Of a stretch of 64,000 nt of DNA, positions 20,933 to 31,383 are shown in pieces. The first letter of the stretch is position 1, and every line of letters begins with the position of its first letter. Origin of the DNA: Trinickia sp. Y13 (GTDB taxonomy: Bacteria; Pseudomonadota; Gammaproteobacteria; Burkholderiales; Burkholderiaceae); contig NZ_JAKWFK010000003.1 in assembly GCF_029522115.1 (NCBI RefSeq), forward strand, positions 310,001 through 374,000, written 5' to 3'. A program made the position numbers and the translations under genes. Under the pieces are notes generated by a model, which worked only from the letters and a program-made list of their open reading frames with translations, had not been told where the DNA came from and made no database searches.

Positions 20933-23335
20933 ATGACTAACGCTGCAAACATCACGAAGGATCAGGCGTATGTAATTCCGTTCGAACAGCTACGGATGAC
21001 CGATGTGGAGATCGTGGGCGGCAAGAATGCGTCGCTCGGCGAGATGATCAGCCAACTGGCAGAGGCCGGCGTGCGCGTGCCCACGGGCTTCGCCACCACG
21101 GCGCTGGCATTTCGCGATTTCCTCACACACAACAATCTGACCGAACGGATCGCCGCTCGGCTCGAGACCCTCGACGTCGACGACGTCAAGGCGCTCGCGG
21201 CCGCGGGCAAGGAAATTCGCGCGTGGATCGTCGACGCGCCGATGCAGTCGCGCCTGGAAGCAGAGATCCGCGAGCAGTTCGAGATCCTGCAAAAGAGCTC
21301 GCCCGAGGAACTGTCGTTCGCCGTGCGTTCGTCGGCGACGGCCGAGGATTTGCCGGACGCTTCGTTCGCCGGTCAGCAAGAGAGCTATTTGAACGTCGTC
21401 GGCGTCGAGGAAGTGCTCGATCGCATGAAGCACGTGTTCGCCTCGCTGTACAACGATCGCGCAATCTCCTATCGCGTCCACAAGGGCTTCACGCATGCGG
21501 AAGTCGCGCTGTCGGCCGGCGTGCAGCGCATGGTGCGCTCCGACGTGGGCGCGGCGGGCGTCATGTTCACGCTCGATACCGAATCGGGCTTCAAGGACGC
21601 CGTGTTCATCACGTCCAGCTACGGTCTGGGCGAGACTGTCGTGCAAGGCGCCGTGAATCCGGACGAGTTCTACGTCTTCAAGACCACGCTCGAGCAGGGC
21701 AAGTATCCGATCATCCGCCGCTCGATCGGCTCGAAGCTGATCAAGATGGAGTTCACGAAGCCGGGCGAGCCGGGCCGCGTCAAGACGGTCGATGTGCAGC
21801 ACGAGCAGCGCAACCGCTTCTCCATCACCGACGAAGACGTGATCGAGCTGGCCAAGTACGCCGTCATCATCGAGAAGCACTACCAGCGTCCGATGGACAT
21901 CGAGTGGGGCAAGGACGGCCGCGACGGCAAGATCTTCATCCTGCAGGCGCGTCCGGAAACGGTGAAGAGCCAAGGCGCGGGCAAGGTCGAGCAGCGTTTC
22001 AAGTTGCGCGGCCAATCGCAGGTGCTGGCCACGGGCCGCGCGATCGGGCAGAAGATCGGCGCGGGCCGCGTGCGCGTGATCCACGATCCGTCGGAAATGG
22101 AGCGCGTGCAGCCGGGCGACGTGTTGGTGGCGGACATGACGGACCCGAATTGGGAGCCGGTGATGAAGCGCGCATCGGCGATCGTCACGAACCGCGGCGG
22201 CCGTACCTGCCACGCTGCGATCATCGCGCGTGAATTGGGCGTCCCCGCCGTCGTCGGCTGCGGCGATGCCACCGACGTCTTGAAGGACGGCGCGCTCGTG
22301 ACGGTTTCGTGCGCCGAAGGCGACGAAGGCAAGATCTACGACGGCTTGCTCGAAACGGAAGTGACGGAAGTGTCGCGCGGCGAATTGCCGCCCATCCCCG
22401 TCAAGATCATGATGAACGTCGGCAACCCGCAGCTCGCGTTCGACTTCTCGCAGTTGCCGAACGCCGGCGTCGGCCTTGCGCGGCTCGAGTTCATCATCAA
22501 CAACAACATCGGCGTGCATCCGAAGGCGATTCTCGAGTATCCGAACGTCGATCAGGATCTGAAGAAGGCGGTCGAGAGCGTCGCGCGCGGGCATGCGTCG
22601 CCGCGAGCGTTCTATGTCGACAAGTTGACCGAAGGCATCGCGACCATCGCGGCGGCTTTCTATCCGCGGCCTGTGATCGTGCGTCTGTCCGACTTCAAGT
22701 CGAACGAATACAAGAAGCTCATCGGCGGCTCGCGTTACGAGCCCGACGAGGAAAACCCGATGCTGGGCTTCCGTGGCGCCTCGCGCTACATCGCGCAAGA
22801 TTTCGCGCAGGCGTTCGAAATGGAATGCTTGGCGCTCAAGCGCGTGCGTGAAGATATGGGTTTGACGAACGTCGAGATCATGGTGCCGTTCGTGCGTACG
22901 GTCAAACAAGCCGAGCGCGTCGTCGGCTTGCTCGACAAGTTCGGCCTGAAGCGCGGCGAGAACGGCCTGCGGCTCATCATGATGTGCGAAGTGCCGTCGA
23001 ACGCGATTCTTGCCGACGAGTTCCTGCAACACTTCGATGGTTTCTCGATCGGCTCGAACGATTTGACGCAGCTCACGCTCGGCCTCGATCGCGATTCCGG
23101 CATGGAACTCTTGGCAGTCGACTTCGACGAGCGCGACGAAGCCGTCAAGTTCCTGCTCAAGCGTGCAATCGAGGCGTGCCGCCGTTTGAACAAGTACGTC
23201 GGCATCTGCGGTCAGGGTCCCTCGGATCATCCCGATTTCGCGCAATGGCTGGCCGATGAAGGGATCGCATCGATTTCGCTCAATCCCGACACGATCATCG
23301 ATACTTGGCAAGCTTTGGCCAAGACGGCGAAGTAA
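20933..23335 (+). CDS. ppsA: Phosphoenolpyruvate synthase
   Basis: Converts pyruvate, ATP and water to PEP, AMP and phosphate for gluconeogenesis. The ATG at 20933 gives 800 residues; upstream in-frame codons are not conserved. Domains in order: the ATP-grasp-like domain ([32 protein letters not shown]), the phosphohistidine domain with H427 in [13 protein letters not shown], and the PEP-utilising barrel ending with C759 in [11 protein letters not shown]. Adjacent, divergent ppsR is its regulator. Confidence 0.97.
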   Translation: MTNAANITKDQAYVIPFEQLRMTDVEIVGGKNASLGEMISQLAEAGVRVPTGFATTALAFRDFLTHNNLTERIAARLETLDVDDVKALAAAGKEIRAWIVDAPMQSRLEAEIREQFEILQKSSPEELSFAVRSSATAEDLPDASFAGQQESYLNVVGVEEVLDRMKHVFASLYNDRAISYRVHKGFTHAEVALSAGVQRMVRSDVGAAGVMFTLDTESGFKDAVFITSSYGLGETVVQGAVNPDEFYVFKTTLEQGKYPIIRRSIGSKLIKMEFTKPGEPGRVKTVDVQHEQRNRFSITDEDVIELAKYAVIIEKHYQRPMDIEWGKDGRDGKIFILQARPETVKSQGAGKVEQRFKLRGQSQVLATGRAIGQKIGAGRVRVIHDPSEMERVQPGDVLVADMTDPNWEPVMKRASAIVTNRGGRTCHAAIIARELGVPAVVGCGDATDVLKDGALVTVSCAEGDEGKIYDGLLETEVTEVSRGELPPIPVKIMMNVGNPQLAFDFSQLPNAGVGLARLEFIINNNIGVHPKAILEYPNVDQDLKKAVESVARGHASPRAFYVDKLTEGIATIAAAFYPRPVIVRLSDFKSNEYKKLIGGSRYEPDEENPMLGFRGASRYIAQDFAQAFEMECLALKRVREDMGLTNVEIMVPFVRTVKQAERVVGLLDKFGLKRGENGLRLIMMCEVPSNAILADEFLQHFDGFSIGSNDLTQLTLGLDRDSGMELLAVDFDERDEAVKFLLKRAIEACRRLNKYVGICGQGPSDHPDFAQWLADEGIASISLNPDTIIDTWQALAKTAK

Positions 23336-23387
23336 TCGCGTCCGCTTGAGGGTCCGCCCACGAATGCGGACCCTGCTTCGTGCTATA

Positions 23388-23418
23388 ACGCCCCGGTGCA
23401 TCCGGGGCGTTTCTATTT
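23388..23418 (+). terminator. Probable terminator after ppsA
   Basis: ACGCCCCGG (23388-23396), loop TGCAT, CCGGGGCGT (23402-23410), then TTCTATTT. A second perfect nine-pair hairpin, AGGGTCCGC / GCGGACCCT, lies just before it (23349-23374). Together they end ppsA; the NfeD gene starts 15 bases further on. Confidence 0.5.
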
Positions 23419-23432
23419 CGGGGAGACCAAAC

Positions 23433-23909
23433 ATGACGCCGAACGATTTTCTGTGGTGGATCGGCGCCGGGGCGCTGATCGTCGCCGAACTGCTGACGGG
23501 CACGTTCTACTTGCTGATGATCGCGCTCGGATTCATTGCGGGTGCATTGGCGAAATGGGGCGGGGCGAGCCTGGCGGTGCAGTATCTTTCCGCAGCGCTA
23601 GTCGCCTTGGCCGCGGTGGTGCTCCTGCGGCGCTCGCGGTTCGGGCGGCGTCGCGAGCGGCGCGATGCGTCGACCAATCCTGACGTTGTACTCGACGTAG
23701 GGACCCCGATCGAAGTCGTGGGCTGGCGCGATCGCTGTGCACGCGTGCCTTATCGTGGCTCGCAATGGGATGCCGAACTCGCGCCGGGCGAGCGCGAAGA
23801 CGCTCGCTTTTACGAGATCGCAGCCGTGCGCGCCAATCGTCTCGTGCTGGTCGAGAAGGGCCATGCCGCCAAACGCACGCATCATTCGGTGTCAACAACA
23901 AAGGAGTAA
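23433..23909 (+). CDS. NfeD-family membrane protein
   Basis: Short NfeD protein of the class encoded next to a stomatin/SPFH gene and thought to work with it in membrane quality control. The ATG at 23433 follows GGGGAG and gives 158 residues. Two or three hydrophobic segments (residues 5-65) precede a C-terminal OB-fold-like soluble domain (TPIEVVGWRDRCARVPYRG). The stop overlaps the ribosome-binding site of the next gene, so the two are co-translated. Confidence 0.85.
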   Translation: MTPNDFLWWIGAGALIVAELLTGTFYLLMIALGFIAGALAKWGGASLAVQYLSAALVALAAVVLLRRSRFGRRRERRDASTNPDVVLDVGTPIEVVGWRDRCARVPYRGSQWDAELAPGEREDARFYEIAAVRANRLVLVEKGHAAKRTHHSVSTTKE

Positions 23910-23913
23910 AACG

Positions 23914-24852
23914 ATGGATATGACAATCGTTGCGGCCGTGCTGCTCATCGTCGTGGTCGTGATCGCCGCGCAAACGGTCAAGATCGTTCCGCAACAGCAT
24001 GCCTGGGTAGTGGAGCGCTTCGGCCGCTATCACGCCACGCTGGCGCCTGGGCTGAACATCGTGCTGCCGTTTGCCGATCGCATCGCGTACCGCCATGTGC
24101 TCAAAGAAATCCCGCTGGACGTGCCGGGGCAGATCTGCATCACGCGCGACAACACTCAGTTGCAGGTCGACGGCGTGCTGTACTTCCAGGTCACCGACGC
24201 GATGAAGGCTTCCTACGGTTCGAGCAACTACGTGTTTGCGATTACGCAGCTGTCGCAAACGACGCTGCGTTCGGTCATCGGCAAGCTCGAACTGGACAAA
24301 ACCTTCGAAGAGCGTGATCTCATCAACCACAGCGTCGTATCGGCGCTCGACGAAGCTGCGTCGAGCTGGGGCGTCAAGGTGCTGCGCTACGAAATCAAAG
24401 ACCTGACGCCGCCCAAGGAGATTTTGCACGCCATGCAGGCGCAAATCACGGCCGAGCGCGAGAAGCGGGCGTTGATCGCGGCGTCGGAAGGCCGCAGGCA
24501 GGAGCAGATCAACATTGCCTCGGGCGGGCGCGAGGCGGCGATCCAGAAATCCGAGGGGGAAAAGCAGGCGGCGATCAACCAGGCCCAGGGCCAGGCCGCG
24601 GCAATCCTGGCAGTGGCCGAAGCCAATGCGCAAGCGATTCAGAAGATTGCGCAAGCGATCCAATCCACCGGGGGCATGGATGCCGTCAACTTGAAGGTGG
24701 CCGAGCAGTACGTGAGCGCGTTCGGCAATCTCGCAAAGGCGGGCAACACCTTGATCGTGCCGGGCAATCTGTCCGACCTCGGCTCGATGGTCGCGTCGGC
24801 CCTGGCGATCGTCAACCGCGGCAAGAGCTCGGCCGCCGCGGAGATGCGTTGA
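23914..24852 (+). CDS. SPFH/band-7 (stomatin-like, QmcA-type) membrane protein
   Basis: Inner-membrane scaffold that oligomerises in lipid microdomains. AAGGAG (23901-23906) is seven bases before the ATG; 312 residues. A single N-terminal membrane segment (residues 4-20) is followed by the SPFH domain (VPQQHAWVVERFGRYHATLA; LDVPGQICITRDN) and a charged coiled coil (ITAEREKRALIAASEGRRQ). Paired with the upstream NfeD gene, as in many bacteria. Confidence 0.92.
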   Translation: MDMTIVAAVLLIVVVVIAAQTVKIVPQQHAWVVERFGRYHATLAPGLNIVLPFADRIAYRHVLKEIPLDVPGQICITRDNTQLQVDGVLYFQVTDAMKASYGSSNYVFAITQLSQTTLRSVIGKLELDKTFEERDLINHSVVSALDEAASSWGVKVLRYEIKDLTPPKEILHAMQAQITAEREKRALIAASEGRRQEQINIASGGREAAIQKSEGEKQAAINQAQGQAAAILAVAEANAQAIQKIAQAIQSTGGMDAVNLKVAEQYVSAFGNLAKAGNTLIVPGNLSDLGSMVASALAIVNRGKSSAAAEMR

Positions 24853-24865
24853 TCGGCTTCTGGGG

Positions 24866-25312
24866 CTAACTCGCGGTGCGCATGATGCGCGCTTTCTCGC
24901 GCTGCCAGTCGCGCTTCTTTTCGGTCTCGCGCTTATCGTGCAGCTTCTTGCCCTTGGCGAGGCCGATCTCGCATTTGACGCGGCCGCCCTTGTAGTGAAA
25001 GTTCAAGGGGACGAGCGTATAGCCGCGCTGTTCGACCTTGCCGATCAGCTTCTTGATTTCGTCCCCGTGCAGAAGCAGCTTGCGCGTGCGGACCGGGTCG
25101 GGCTTGATGTGCGTCGATGCTTCGGGTAGGGGGCTGATGTGCGCACCGATCAGGAATAGCTCGCCGTTGCGCACCACGACGTAGCCTTCCTTGATTTGGC
25201 CGCGTCCGGCGCGCAGCGCCTTCACCTCCCATCCTTCGAGCACGAGCCCCGCTTCGTAGCGTTCCTCGATGAAGTAATCGAAGAACGCCTTTCTGTTGTC
25301 GATGATGCTCAT
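24866..25312 (-). CDS. smpB: SsrA-binding protein SmpB
   Basis: Partner of tmRNA in rescuing stalled ribosomes. 148 residues. [40 protein letters not shown] and the basic C-terminal tail ([19 protein letters not shown]) that lies along the mRNA channel are all present. Divergent from ratA across about 100 bases. Confidence 0.97.
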   Translation of the reverse strand: MSIIDNRKAFFDYFIEERYEAGLVLEGWEVKALRAGRGQIKEGYVVVRNGELFLIGAHISPLPEASTHIKPDPVRTRKLLLHGDEIKKLIGKVEQRGYTLVPLNFHYKGGRVKCEIGLAKGKKLHDKRETEKKRDWQREKARIMRTAS

Positions 25313-25337
25313 GGATATGGACGGCGCCCAACTCGTT

Positions 25338-25353
25338 TAAAATCACAATTTTA
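25338..25353. promoter_or_regulatory. Palindromic AT-rich element between smpB and ratA
   Basis: TAAAATCACAATTTTA is a perfect inverted repeat with a four-base centre. Each arm reads as a -10-like TAAAAT on its own strand, so it may hold the start regions of both divergent genes. No good -35 accompanies either arm. Confidence 0.4.
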
Positions 25354-25415
25354 GCAAAGCGGCGCCTCTCGATCCCGCCAAGCTCGCCCCTTTTTCGCCG
25401 CGCGTCGCGCTTTTT

Positions 25416-25853
25416 ATGGCTGATGTTCAGAAAACCGTCCTCATTCGCCACTCGGCGGAGCAAATGTTCGATCTCGTCACGGACGTGGCCGACTATCCCA
25501 ACTTCCTGCCCTGGTGTGGTGGCGTCGATATCCGCCGGCAGGAGCCGCACGAGATGGAAGCGCGCATCGACATCAACTTCAAGGGCATCAAGCAGCACTT
25601 CGCCACGCACAATACGCAGGAGCGGCCCACGCGCATCGACATGCACTTCGCCGACGGCCCGTTTCGCAAGTTCACCGGGTACTGGCGCTTTACGCCGCTG
25701 CGCACCGACGCCTGCAAGATCGAGTTCGCATTGCACTATGAATTTTCGAGCTTGATTCTCGAAAAGATCATTGGGCCCGTGTTCAACCACATCGCGAACA
25801 CGTTCGTCGAATCGTTCGTGAAGCGCGCCGACGAGCGCTACGGCCGATCATGA
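25416..25853 (+). CDS. ratA: RatA-type START/Coq10-like protein
   Basis: 145-residue protein of the Coq10/RatA (PasT) family. Escherichia coli RatA is reported to block 70S assembly, while the mitochondrial homologue Coq10 binds ubiquinone; the role here is not decided. MADVQKTVLIRHSAEQMFDL and ADYPNFLPWCGG are typical of the family, as is the C-terminal PVFNHIANTFVESFVKRA helix. Overlaps rnfH by four bases, the common ratA-rnfH pair beside smpB. Confidence 0.85.
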   Translation: MADVQKTVLIRHSAEQMFDLVTDVADYPNFLPWCGGVDIRRQEPHEMEARIDINFKGIKQHFATHNTQERPTRIDMHFADGPFRKFTGYWRFTPLRTDACKIEFALHYEFSSLILEKIIGPVFNHIANTFVESFVKRADERYGRS

Positions 25854-26182
25854 GCGCCACGCTTTCGATCGAGGTGTGCTACGCGCGCCCCGAGGCGCAG
25901 ACGTTGATCGCGCTGACGCTGCCGGCCGGCGCGACGGTGCGCGATGCGCTTGCCGCCAGCGGCATGACCACTCGCCATCCCGAAATCGATCCGGCTACCG
26001 CCAAGGTCGGCGTTTTCGGCAAGCTCGCCACGCTCGATACGCCGCTTGCCGATCATGATCGCGTCGAGATCTATCGGCCCCTCATCGTCGACCCAAAGCT
26101 CGCGCGGCAGCGCCGCGTGGAAAAGACGCGCCGAGCCGGGTCGATCGAAGGCCGTAAATGGCTACACAAGGATTCGCGCTGA
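25850..26182 (+). CDS. rnfH: RnfH-family ubiquitin-like protein (UPF0125)
   Basis: Beta-grasp protein of about 100 residues with no firmly known function; named for rnf-linked homologues. IEVCYARPEAQTLIALTLPAG, VGVFGKLATLDTPL and the diagnostic DRVEIYRPLIVDPKLARQRR tail are intact. Translationally coupled to ratA (ATGA overlap). Confidence 0.85.
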   Translation: MSATLSIEVCYARPEAQTLIALTLPAGATVRDALAASGMTTRHPEIDPATAKVGVFGKLATLDTPLADHDRVEIYRPLIVDPKLARQRRVEKTRRAGSIEGRKWLHKDSR

Positions 26183-26194
26183 ATCCCGTCGCCG

Positions 26195-27184
26195 CTACGA
26201 TGCAGGCGTCTCGACGTTTGCCGGGAGCGGCGCCGCATGGCCCGAGCCGTCGTCGTGACGCCGTACCGACCAGGTGACCCCCGCCAACAACAGCACGATC
26301 GCGGCCGCTTCGAGCGGGCGCGGCAGCCGCGCGTCGTAGATAAAGCCGTAGAGCAGGGCGAAGAGCGTCTCGAATACGATCAATTGCCCGGATAGCGTCA
26401 GCGGCACGCGCTTGGAAGCCGCGTTCCACAGGCCCGTGCCGAGCCACGACGCGCCGAAAGCGAGTCCCAGATTGAGCAGCCAGAACGCGTGCCAGCGGGT
26501 TGGCTCGGGCGGCGTCGGCAGCGTGGCGCCGGGAATGATGGGGCAGGCGCTCCACAGCAGCGCGCCGAGTATCCCCGTGGCTAAGCCGAGCAGGACTGAC
26601 CACTCGTTGCCGTCGAAATGCGGGTTGCGCCGCAGGTAGCGTGCGTTTTCCACGGCGAACCAGGTCCAGCTCCCCAATGCGCCGGCGGCGCACAGCACGC
26701 CTACGATCTTGTCCGCCACGCCTGCCACGCCTGCCGCGCCGGTCTGCGCAGGCCCGGAGGCAAAGACATCGACGTTGATGCAAACGATGCCGGCGACGAC
26801 GAGCAGTAAAGGCCAAAGCAGCCGCTCGAGCGAGACGGCCCCGGCGTCGCGCCGTCCGGCAAGCGTGACGGTGACCGGCAGCACCCCAACCACGAGCGAG
26901 GTCGGACCGATGCCGATGCGATGCACGCCCGCGGTGAGGAATACGTAATAGACCAGATTGCCGACGAGCGCGAGCTTGCCCGCGGCGACCAGATCGGCGC
27001 GCGTGAGCTTGGCCGCGAGGCGGCGCGCCATCGGCAAAGCGGCGGCCAGCGACACGAGGCCGTACATCATGCAGCGAGCCGCTCCCAGCATCATCGGCGG
27101 GAAATCGGGCAGCAGGCGCGGCACCAGAAAGACCGTGCCCCATATCGCTCCCGCGAGCACCCCGTACATCACTCCGCGCCTCAT
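26195..27184 (-). CDS. DMT-superfamily (EamA-like) transporter
   Basis: Predicted inner-membrane exporter of 329 residues with about ten hydrophobic segments in two related halves. The first half opens with MYGVLAGAIWGTVFLVPRLL; the second includes LLNLGLAFGASWLGTGLWN and GQLIVFETLFALLYGFIYD. Substrate unknown. Convergent with rnfH and divergent from guaB; no partner gene hints at function. Confidence 0.75.
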   Translation of the reverse strand: MRRGVMYGVLAGAIWGTVFLVPRLLPDFPPMMLGAARCMMYGLVSLAAALPMARRLAAKLTRADLVAAGKLALVGNLVYYVFLTAGVHRIGIGPTSLVVGVLPVTVTLAGRRDAGAVSLERLLWPLLLVVAGIVCINVDVFASGPAQTGAAGVAGVADKIVGVLCAAGALGSWTWFAVENARYLRRNPHFDGNEWSVLLGLATGILGALLWSACPIIPGATLPTPPEPTRWHAFWLLNLGLAFGASWLGTGLWNAASKRVPLTLSGQLIVFETLFALLYGFIYDARLPRPLEAAAIVLLLAGVTWSVRRHDDGSGHAAPLPANVETPAS

Positions 27185-27430
27185 GCTGGCCCTTTCGTTT
27201 CGTCAGTCGAGGAGGCAGATTACTTGCGGGGCGCCGATCGGTCTTGTTCGATTCTGCAATCCCGAGCCGGAAGAAGCGAAGGCGCGGCGCTTTTCTCCCC
27301 CATTTCCCGCACTCGCGACTGCGAACGCGCGCCGCTGGCAAACGAAAGTCGCGCGAACGCGGGTCGAACCGAAAACCGAAACGCGCGGCCTCGGCGGAAG
27401 CAGAAAAACGCGTAACTTACTGTTCGCGCA
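27185..27430. other. Intergenic stretch before guaB without a gene
   Basis: Between the DMT transporter gene and the guaB promoter. No ORF with a plausible start and family match and no strong hairpin was seen. It should contain the transporter promoter, which I could not place. Confidence 0.4.
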
Positions 27431-27459
27431 GTGAAAAGCAGGGAGGTATCGCGTATAAT
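27431..27459 (+). promoter_or_regulatory. guaB promoter
   Basis: GTGAAA (27431-27436), 17-base spacer, perfect TATAAT (27454-27459). Transcription would start near 27466, about 20 bases before the guaB ATG. Confidence 0.65.
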
Positions 27460-27485
27460 TCGCTTTTGCGCCTATAGGATTTGCC

Positions 27486-28946
27486 ATGCGTCTGATCCAA
27501 AAAGCACTCACGTTCGATGACGTGCTCCTCGTCCCGGCGTTCTCCGACGTTCTGCCGCGCGACACCAGCCTCAAAACCCGGCTGACCCGCAATATTTCCG
27601 TGAACATGCCGCTCGTCTCGGCTGCGATGGATACCGTTACCGAGGCGCGGCTCGCGATCGCGATGGCGCAGCAAGGCGGTGTCGGCATCATTCACAAGAA
27701 CCTGACGGCGGCCGAGCAGGCGCGCGAGGTGGCGAAGGTCAAGCGTTTCGAATCGGGCGTCGTGCGCGATCCGATCACGGTTCCGCCGCAAATGAAGGTG
27801 CGCGACGTGATCGCGCTGTCGCAGCAGCATGGCATTTCGGGCTTTCCGGTGGTCGAAGGCGCGCAGTTGATGGGCATCGTGACGAATCGCGACCTGCGTT
27901 TCGAAACGCGGCTCGACGAGCCGGTGCGCACGATCATGACGCCGCGCGAGCGGCTCGTCACGGTCAAGGAAGGCACGGCGCTCGCCGAAGCCAAAGCGCT
28001 GATGCACAGCCATCGCCTCGAGCGCGTGCTCGTCGTCAACGATGCATTCGAGTTGCGCGGCCTGATGACCGTCAAGGACATCACGAAGCAAACCGAACAC
28101 CCCGACGCCTGCAAGGACGAGCATGGCAAGCTGCGCGTCGGCGCGGCGGTCGGCGTCGGCCCTGAAAACGAAGAGCGCGTGGCGGCACTGGCCGGCGCCG
28201 GCGTCGACGTCATCGTCGTCGATACGGCGCACGGTCACAGCAAGGGCGTGCTCGAGCGCGTGCGCTGGGTCAAGAAGAATTTCCCGCACGTCGAAGTCAT
28301 CGGCGGCAACATCGCCACCGCGGATGCGGCGCGAGCGCTCGTCGAATATGGCGCGGACGGCGTCAAGGTCGGGATCGGGCCGGGTTCGATCTGCACGACG
28401 CGAATCGTGGCGGGCGTGGGCGTGCCGCAAATCACGGCCATCGCCAATGTCGCCGAAGCGCTGAAGGGCACGGGCGTGCCGGTCATCGCCGATGGCGGCG
28501 TGCGTTTCTCGGGCGATGTCAGCAAGGCGCTGGCGGCCGGAGCCAACGCGGTCATGATGGGTAGCATGTTCGCCGGCACGGAAGAGGCGCCGGGCGACGT
28601 ATTCCTCTACCAAGGCCGCCAGTACAAGTCCTATCGCGGCATGGGTTCGGTCGGCGCAATGAAGGATGGCGCGGCCGATCGCTACTTCCAAGACAATTCG
28701 GCGAACATCGACAAGCTCGTGCCCGAAGGCATCGAAGGCCGGGTGGCTTACAAGGGCTCGGTGGGCGCGATCATCTTCCAACTGATCGGCGGCGTGCGCG
28801 CCAGCATGGGCTACTGCGGCTGCAAGACGATCGACGAAATGCACGAGAAGGCGCAATTCGTCGAAATCACGGCGGCCGGCATTCGTGAGTCGCACGTGCA
28901 TGACGTGCAGATCACGAAAGAAGCGCCGAACTATCACGTCGACTAA
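27486..28946 (+). CDS. guaB: Inosine-5'-monophosphate dehydrogenase
   Basis: Oxidises IMP to XMP with NAD, the committed step to GMP. 486 residues. The (beta/alpha)8 barrel is interrupted by two CBS domains at about residues 95-205 ([34 protein letters not shown]). The catalytic cysteine is C303 in [17 protein letters not shown], and the [17 protein letters not shown] and [10 protein letters not shown] segments are intact. Transcription probably continues through the next small gene towards guaA. Confidence 0.97.
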   Translation: MRLIQKALTFDDVLLVPAFSDVLPRDTSLKTRLTRNISVNMPLVSAAMDTVTEARLAIAMAQQGGVGIIHKNLTAAEQAREVAKVKRFESGVVRDPITVPPQMKVRDVIALSQQHGISGFPVVEGAQLMGIVTNRDLRFETRLDEPVRTIMTPRERLVTVKEGTALAEAKALMHSHRLERVLVVNDAFELRGLMTVKDITKQTEHPDACKDEHGKLRVGAAVGVGPENEERVAALAGAGVDVIVVDTAHGHSKGVLERVRWVKKNFPHVEVIGGNIATADAARALVEYGADGVKVGIGPGSICTTRIVAGVGVPQITAIANVAEALKGTGVPVIADGGVRFSGDVSKALAAGANAVMMGSMFAGTEEAPGDVFLYQGRQYKSYRGMGSVGAMKDGAADRYFQDNSANIDKLVPEGIEGRVAYKGSVGAIIFQLIGGVRASMGYCGCKTIDEMHEKAQFVEITAAGIRESHVHDVQITKEAPNYHVD

Positions 28947-28952
28947 GCGCCG

Positions 28953-29633
28953 ATGAAACCGCTGCTGCGCGCTGTTCTGATCCTCGACGCCGGGCTCTAC
29001 CTGAGTTCGGGCGCCGTGCTGCTGCTCACGCCGCTCGCGGGCGTGCAGCGCGCGCTGCAATTGACGGCGATCGAACCGGCTATGGTCGGGCAGATGTTGG
29101 GGCTCGCGCTGTTGGGGCTTGCGTGGCTGTCGTTGCGCGGCGCTGTCGATGGCGCGATGACGATCGCCGTCGCCAAGATCGTCGGCCACGTGACCTGGCT
29201 CGCAGGCGCGCTCGTGCTTGTCTGGACGCTCGCGCCGCCGCATACGTTGTGGTTCCCCGCGCTTGGGATCGTGCCGAATCTGCTTGTTGGCGGCTTGCTG
29301 GTCGTGATCGGCCTTGGCGGTGTCCGCTTCGCCCAAGCGGTGCGTCGGCGCGAAATCGCCAAAGCCGCGCAGGCGGCGGCTAAGGGGCGCGTGGCGGCTG
29401 ACGTGCCGGCCGCGGCTCCGTCGGTGCCAGTCGAACCGGTGTTTCGGCCCGCGCCGTCGGCTGTACCGCCGGTGGCGCCGTCGGGGCCTGCTTCAACGGC
29501 GGAGCGCGATGCCGCGCTGCGCTCGGAAGCAAGCGCCCGGGATGCCGCTGCTTCGGCGGGCGCGGCCAGCGGCAGCGACGACGTCCGTTCGAGCCGGAGC
29601 ACGTCCGCGCCACGGCCGCCGTTTCATGGTTGA
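28953..29633 (+). CDS. Hypothetical membrane protein with Ala/Pro-rich tail
   Basis: Not recognised beyond a small integral membrane protein. Residues 1-125 hold about four hydrophobic segments (VLILDAGLYLSSGAVLLLTP; MLGLALLGLAWLSLRG; ILVLVWTL-like; LLVGGLLVVIGLGGV). The remaining 100 residues are low-complexity, rich in Ala, Pro and Ser, and likely disordered in the cytoplasm. It begins 7 bases after guaB, so it is almost certainly in the guaB transcript, and lies 143 bases before guaA. Third-position GC matches its neighbours. Confidence 0.7.
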   Translation: MKPLLRAVLILDAGLYLSSGAVLLLTPLAGVQRALQLTAIEPAMVGQMLGLALLGLAWLSLRGAVDGAMTIAVAKIVGHVTWLAGALVLVWTLAPPHTLWFPALGIVPNLLVGGLLVVIGLGGVRFAQAVRRREIAKAAQAAAKGRVAADVPAAAPSVPVEPVFRPAPSAVPPVAPSGPASTAERDAALRSEASARDAAASAGAASGSDDVRSSRSTSAPRPPFHG

Positions 29634-29776
29634 GCGCGCCATCGTTCGCATCGGCTTCGCCCCACCTATATCTTGCGTTCGCGCCCCGCGGGTGCGCGAC
29701 GCGCTTTGTTTGACCATTCATGTGCTGCGCCGTGCGCGCTGCACGTTGCATTCGTCCACTATCGACCGTGCCTGCC

Positions 29777-31360
29777 ATGCATGACAAGATCCTAATCCTC
29801 GACTTCGGTTCGCAAGTCACCCAACTGATCGCTCGCCGCATCCGCGAAGCGCACGTTTATTCGGAAATCCATCCGTACGACGTCGACGATGCGTTCATCC
29901 GCGAGTTCGCCCCGAAGGGCATCATTCTTTCGGGCGGGCCGAATTCGGTCACGGAAGCCGAGACGCCGCGCGCGCCGCAAGCGGTGTTCGAATTGGGCGT
30001 GCCTGTGCTGGGCATCTGCTACGGCATGCAGACGATGGCGGAGCAGCTTGGCGGCAAGGTGGATCTTGGCCACGTGCGCGAGTTCGGTTACGCCGAAGTC
30101 CGTGCGCGCAATCACACGAGTTTGCTGGAGGGCATCGAGGATTTCAGCACGGCGGAAGGTCACGGGATGCTCAAGGTGTGGATGAGTCACGGCGATAAAG
30201 TCACGCAGATGCCCGAAGGGTTCGCGCTGATGGCGTCGACCGAATCGTGTCCGATTGCGGCGATGGCCGACGAGACGCGCCATTTCTACGGCTTGCAGTG
30301 GCACCCCGAAGTGACGCACACGGTCAAGGGGCGCGCGATGCTCGAGCGCTTCGTGTTGCAGATTTGCGGGGCGAAGCCCGATTGGGAGATGGGGCATTAC
30401 ATCGACGAGGCCGTCGCGAAAATCCGCGAGCAAGTCGGCAGCGAGCACGTCATTTTGGGCTTGTCCGGCGGCGTCGATTCGTCGGTGGCAGCGGCATTGC
30501 TGCATCGTGCGATCGGCGATCAGCTCACCTGCGTGTTCGTCGACCATGGTCTGTTGCGGTTGAACGAAGCCGAGCAGGTGATGGCCACGTTCGGCGATCA
30601 CTTGGGTGTGCGCGTGATCCACGTCGACGCGAGCGAAGCGTTCCTCTCCAAGCTTGCGGGCGTGACCGATCCTGAGCAGAAGCGCAAGATCATCGGCGCC
30701 GAGTTCGTCGAAGTGTTCCAAGCGGAGGCTGGCAAGCTGACCGATGCCAAGTGGCTGGCGCAGGGCACCATCTACCCGGACGTGATCGAATCGGCTGGGA
30801 AGGGCAAGAAGGCGACGCATACCATCAAGAGCCACCATAACGTCGGCGGGTTGCCCGAGACGTTGAATCTGAAGTTGCTCGAGCCGCTGCGTGAGCTTTT
30901 CAAGGACGAAGTGCGGGAGCTGGGTGTGAAGCTTGGTTTGCCGCATGAGATGGTGTATCGCCATCCGTTCCCGGGGCCGGGCTTGGGCGTGCGGATTCTT
31001 GGGGAAGTGCGGCGCGATTTCGCGGACTTGCTGCGCCGTGCCGATGCAATTTTCATCGAGACACTGCGCAATACGGTCGACAAGGAAACGGGCAAGTCGT
31101 GGTACGACCTGACGAGCCAAGCGTTTGCGGTGTTCCTGCCCGTGAAGAGCGTGGGCGTGATGGGCGATGGACGCACGTACGAATATGTCGTTGCGCTGCG
31201 CGCGGTGCAAACGCTCGATTTCATGACGGCGCATTGGGCGCATTTGCCGCATGAGTTGCTCGGGCAGGTGTCGAATCGGATCATCAACGAAGTGCGCGGG
31301 ATCAATCGCGTCGTTTATGACATCTCGGGGAAGCCGCCGGCGACGATTGAGTGGGAGTGA
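29777..31360 (+). CDS. guaA: GMP synthase (glutamine-hydrolysing)
   Basis: Aminates XMP to GMP. The ATG at 29777 gives 527 residues starting [21 protein letters not shown]. The N-terminal glutamine amidotransferase carries C81 (GICYGMQ) and the WHPEVTHT His-Glu pair. The ATP pyrophosphatase domain has [11 protein letters not shown], and the C-terminal dimerisation domain ends PPATIEWE. The 3' end is the left boundary of a duplicated 14-base sequence (see the repeat entries), so the last codons may have been supplied by an integrated element. Confidence 0.96.
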   Translation: MHDKILILDFGSQVTQLIARRIREAHVYSEIHPYDVDDAFIREFAPKGIILSGGPNSVTEAETPRAPQAVFELGVPVLGICYGMQTMAEQLGGKVDLGHVREFGYAEVRARNHTSLLEGIEDFSTAEGHGMLKVWMSHGDKVTQMPEGFALMASTESCPIAAMADETRHFYGLQWHPEVTHTVKGRAMLERFVLQICGAKPDWEMGHYIDEAVAKIREQVGSEHVILGLSGGVDSSVAAALLHRAIGDQLTCVFVDHGLLRLNEAEQVMATFGDHLGVRVIHVDASEAFLSKLAGVTDPEQKRKIIGAEFVEVFQAEAGKLTDAKWLAQGTIYPDVIESAGKGKKATHTIKSHHNVGGLPETLNLKLLEPLRELFKDEVRELGVKLGLPHEMVYRHPFPGPGLGVRILGEVRRDFADLLRRADAIFIETLRNTVDKETGKSWYDLTSQAFAVFLPVKSVGVMGDGRTYEYVVALRAVQTLDFMTAHWAHLPHELLGQVSNRIINEVRGINRVVYDISGKPPATIEWE

Positions 31361-31362
31361 GG
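31349..31362 (+). repeat. Left copy of guaA-end direct repeat (attL-like)
   Basis: GAGTGGGAGTGAGG: the last three codons and stop of guaA plus two bases. A perfect copy lies at 34396-34409. Confidence 0.6.
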
Positions 31363-31383
31363 GTCTTTAAAATTCTATTTCGA

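Noticed and set aside
20990-23503. 837-codon open frame on the minus strand
   Set aside because: Exactly antisense to ppsA in the codon-mirror phase; no family resemblance.
27417-29336. 639-codon open frame on the minus strand
   Set aside because: Antisense to guaB and the following membrane protein gene; same mirror-frame artefact.
29792-31252. 486-codon open frame on the minus strand
   Set aside because: Antisense to guaA; no recognisable protein.
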